Source: an uncultured Clostridia bacterium (GTDB lineage: Bacteria; Bacillota; Clostridia; Oscillospirales; Oscillospiraceae). Taken from it: a stretch of 19,211 bases of DNA. The notes beneath the pieces were generated by a model. The model worked only from the letters and a program-made list of their open reading frames with translations. It searched no databases and was not told the DNA's origin. Both the position numbers and the translations under genes were made by a program. The stretch covers positions 1 through 19,211 of the forward strand of contig CAMOLY010000005.1 in assembly GCA_946619065.1 (NCBI GenBank). The letters are read 5' to 3'. Below, piece by piece: positions 15,094 to 19,211 of this stretch (within the stretch, counting starts at the first letter, position 1; every line of letters starts with the position of its first letter).

Positions 15094-15157
15094 ACCGCTG
15101 GAAAATCGAAACCGGCGGGACCGAATATTGGAATCCCTTGGAAAGGAGACATGACAC

Positions 15158-17752
<2,595 letters not shown>

Positions 17753-17764
17753 CCAAATCCGAAA

Positions 17765-17798
17765 CGATCCCCGGAAGCCGCTCGGTTTCCGGGGATCG
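17765..17798. terminator. Terminator hairpin between clpB and the amidohydrolase
   Basis: A 12 bp stem CGATCCCCGGAA with TTCCGGGGATCG, extendable by three pairs inside, sits 12 bp after the clpB stop and 19 bp from the end of the convergent gene. No long T run follows on either strand, so the strength of termination is uncertain. Confidence 0.7.
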
Positions 17799-17817
17799 AA
17801 GCATAAAGACGAATCAA

Positions 17818-18918
17818 TCAGACGGCCGCAGCAAAGCGGAAGAACAGCTCCGCTGTGATCGGCGCCAGCTCGTCGGGATAGACGTAGTGCTCGGTGTGCA
17901 GCGGAGCGGTCTCCGGGCCGGAGCCCACGCCGAAGAAGCAGGCCGGGACGTATTTGCCGTACCAGCCGAAATCCTCCGACCAGCGGAAGGGAACGTCCAG
18001 ATACCGATACGGCAGTTTTTCCCGGGCACAGCAGCGCTCCAGCCGGGACAGCAGCGTCTCGTCGTTTTCCGTGGCGGGGAAGACGTCCTGACGGTTGATG
18101 GAATACGCCAGACCCTCTGCTTCGGCAGCCGCGCGCACAGCCTCATCCGTCCGCCGGTTCAGCTCGTCGAAGGCCTCGGCCTTTTCCGCCCGCAGCGTCA
18201 CCCAGAGCCTGCCGTCGGAGGCCGCCACGCCGAAGGCCCGCTCCCCGATCCGCATCCCGACGATGGTTGCCAGGGCCATGCAGCCGTATTTCCGTCCGGC
18301 CTCGGCGGCGAGCGACGGGAGCTCCAGCGCCAGCCGGGCCGCCGCGGCGGTGGGATTGACGCCGTTTTCCGGATAGGCCGCGTGGGTCGGGCGGCCCCTC
18401 AGACAGATCTCCACTCCGCAGGAGGCACAGGCAAAGGTTCCCCGCCGGAGCAGGACCGTTCCCAGCGGCTCGCCGGGGATGTTGTGGCAGCCGATGATCC
18501 GGGCGTTTTCCGCTGTGAGACCCTCCAGGGCGAAGAGCTCGCAGCACTCGGGCGCCCCGAAGCCGGTCTCCTCCGCGTGCTGAAACAGCAGAATCACGTT
18601 TTTCCCCAAGGTTTTGCCCTTGAGCAGACACCCCAGCCCCAGCAGGGAGACGGTGTGCCCGTCGTGGCCGCAGAGGTGGCGCGCGCCGTCCGCCGTGGGC
18701 ACCGCGTCGTGATCCGCCCGGACCACCACGGTCTGCGGTGCGCCCTCGTCATGCTTCGCATAGAGCCAGCTTCCCCGGTCCACCAGCGTCAGATCGGTGT
18801 GCGCACGTATAAAAGCCCGGATAAAAGCCTGGGTCCGCCGCTCTTCGCCGGAGCGCTCCGCGCAAGCGCAGAGCGCGTGCCTTGCCTCGATCAGCGTCCG
18901 CTCCGTATTTTGATCCAT
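17818..18918 (-). CDS. M20 family amidohydrolase (N-acyl-amino-acid type)
   Basis: This is a 366-residue, two-metal, probably cytosolic hydrolase of the M20D group (aminoacylase, hippurate hydrolase, IAA-amino acid hydrolase relatives). Visible motifs: VVVRADHDAVP (64-74; the family usually has RADMDALP), CGHDGH (83-88, metal ligands Cys83 and His85), FQHAEETGFGA (112-122, catalytic Glu116 and metal Glu117), GCHNIPGE (143-150, ligand His145) and the C-terminal HTEHYVYPDE with the last His. The cleaved amide cannot be named. ATG 18918 is chosen because GGAGG lies eight bases upstream; a longer frame extends to 19026 but runs over the promoter. It is a single gene convergent with clpB. Confidence 0.88.
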   Translation of the reverse strand: MDQNTERTLIEARHALCACAERSGEERRTQAFIRAFIRAHTDLTLVDRGSWLYAKHDEGAPQTVVVRADHDAVPTADGARHLCGHDGHTVSLLGLGCLLKGKTLGKNVILLFQHAEETGFGAPECCELFALEGLTAENARIIGCHNIPGEPLGTVLLRRGTFACASCGVEICLRGRPTHAAYPENGVNPTAAAARLALELPSLAAEAGRKYGCMALATIVGMRIGERAFGVAASDGRLWVTLRAEKAEAFDELNRRTDEAVRAAAEAEGLAYSINRQDVFPATENDETLLSRLERCCAREKLPYRYLDVPFRWSEDFGWYGKYVPACFFGVGSGPETAPLHTEHYVYPDELAPITAELFFRFAAAV

Positions 18919-19016
18919 TTTGCATTCCTCCTTCGCAGACCGGCGCCGGCGCCGATCCTGCCCTGCATGATAATCCTGATCTGCAAGGAAACGATTGAAT
19001 GGTTTTCTTGCATTCC

Positions 19017-19045
19017 AGTATACCACGCGGCGCGGGAAAACGCAA
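19017..19045 (-). promoter_or_regulatory. Promoter of the M20 amidohydrolase
   Basis: On the minus strand a -35 TTGCGT (19040-19045) and a -10 TATACT (19017-19022) have a 17 bp spacer. The leader to ATG 18918 is about 90 nt and includes a GC-rich self-complementary run near 18941-18954. Confidence 0.75.
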
Positions 19046-19096
19046 CGCAGGTCCGCTGTATTTCTTTGAACATAAAAATAATTTTTATTCCGCTTC

Positions 19097-19125
19097 TTGC
19101 ATCCGCAGACAAAGCGTGCTATAGT
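19097..19125 (+). promoter_or_regulatory. Promoter of the gene at the right edge
   Basis: A -35 TTGCAT (19097-19102) and a -10 TATAGT (19120-19125) have a 17 bp spacer, divergent from the amidohydrolase promoter. Confidence 0.7.
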
Positions 19126-19186
19126 TGATATGGTCCCCGTTCTGACAAAGAAGGGGTTTCCATTTTGAATGAAAGGACATGCGGAA

Positions 19187-19211
19187 ATGAGGATTACCCA
19201 ACACCCGATCC
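19187..19211 (+). CDS. Start of a truncated gene (5' end only)
   Basis: ATG 19187 has AAAGGA nine bases upstream and lies about 55 bp after the predicted transcription start. Only eight codons are in the window (MRITQHPI), so no function can be given. An in-frame ATG at 19169 and an ATG at 19179 in another frame are less well placed relative to the ribosome-binding site. Confidence 0.5.

Larger units (their letters stand above)
14608..15157. other. larC-clpB intergenic stretch (550 bp)
   Basis: This long gap holds, in order: a packed array of hairpins (14621-14768), an intrinsic terminator (14777-14834), an isolated hairpin (14848-14876), an AT-rich 57-codon frame (14892-15065), the clpB promoter (15025-15053), the CIRCE operator (15067-15093) and a leader hairpin (15095-15101 with 15112-15118, loop of 10) before the clpB ribosome-binding site. 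Base composition changes sharply at about 14880, from GC-rich to about 24% GC (14892-15020, counted by hand). Confidence 0.8.

Noticed and set aside
18919..19026. Longer start for the M20 amidohydrolase
   Set aside because: The extension covers the ribosome-binding site and most of the -10, and family proteins do not need it.

Overview
The window looks like chromosomal DNA from a GC-rich (roughly 60% GC by eye) member of the Clostridia, perhaps an Oscillospiraceae/Ruminococcaceae-type anaerobe. This rests on strong GGAGG ribosome-binding sites, sigma-A-type promoters with 16-17 bp spacers, a perfect HrcA/CIRCE operator, a single-chain pyruvate:ferredoxin oxidoreductase, WG-repeat lipoproteins and GTG/TTG starts. 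The taxon is an inference; no phylogenetic marker such as rRNA is present.

Layout. (1) Positions 1-2919, minus strand: a tRNA-Ala(CGC) with its own promoter and terminator, preceded by a three-gene operon of a polytopic membrane protein of unknown function, ribose-5-phosphate isomerase B (rpiB) and an AEC-family transporter. (2) Positions 2948-5986, plus strand: two secreted lipoproteins, a PstS-like phosphate/anion-binding protein without its ABC transporter and a WG-repeat protein, ending at a strong hairpin. (3) Positions 6009-9637, minus strand: nifJ/PFOR, the pyruvate to acetyl-CoA step of fermentation. (4) Positions 9666-14834, plus strand: a probable five-gene operon behind a consensus promoter, made of a four-helix membrane protein of unknown function, a DUF2804 protein and larE-larB-larC, which make the nickel-pincer nucleotide (NPN) cofactor. 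The larE/larB and larB/larC pairs overlap by ATGA. No larA-type apoenzyme is in the window. (5) Positions 14608-15157, an intergenic stretch of 550 bp: a closely packed array of hairpins, a terminator, another hairpin, an AT-rich 57-codon open frame with a good ribosome-binding site, and the clpB promoter with CIRCE. (6) clpB (plus), then a convergent M20 amidohydrolase (minus), then the first codons of another plus-strand gene with its own promoter.

How the parts fit. Most genes are housekeeping or metabolic: central carbon (rpiB, nifJ), stress disaggregation (clpB) and nickel-cofactor assembly (lar). No phage, transposase, CRISPR or defence genes are visible. The least explained parts are the hairpin array and AT-rich small ORF between larC and clpB, the two uncharacterised genes sharing the lar transcription unit, and the orphan PstS-like/WG lipoprotein pair.
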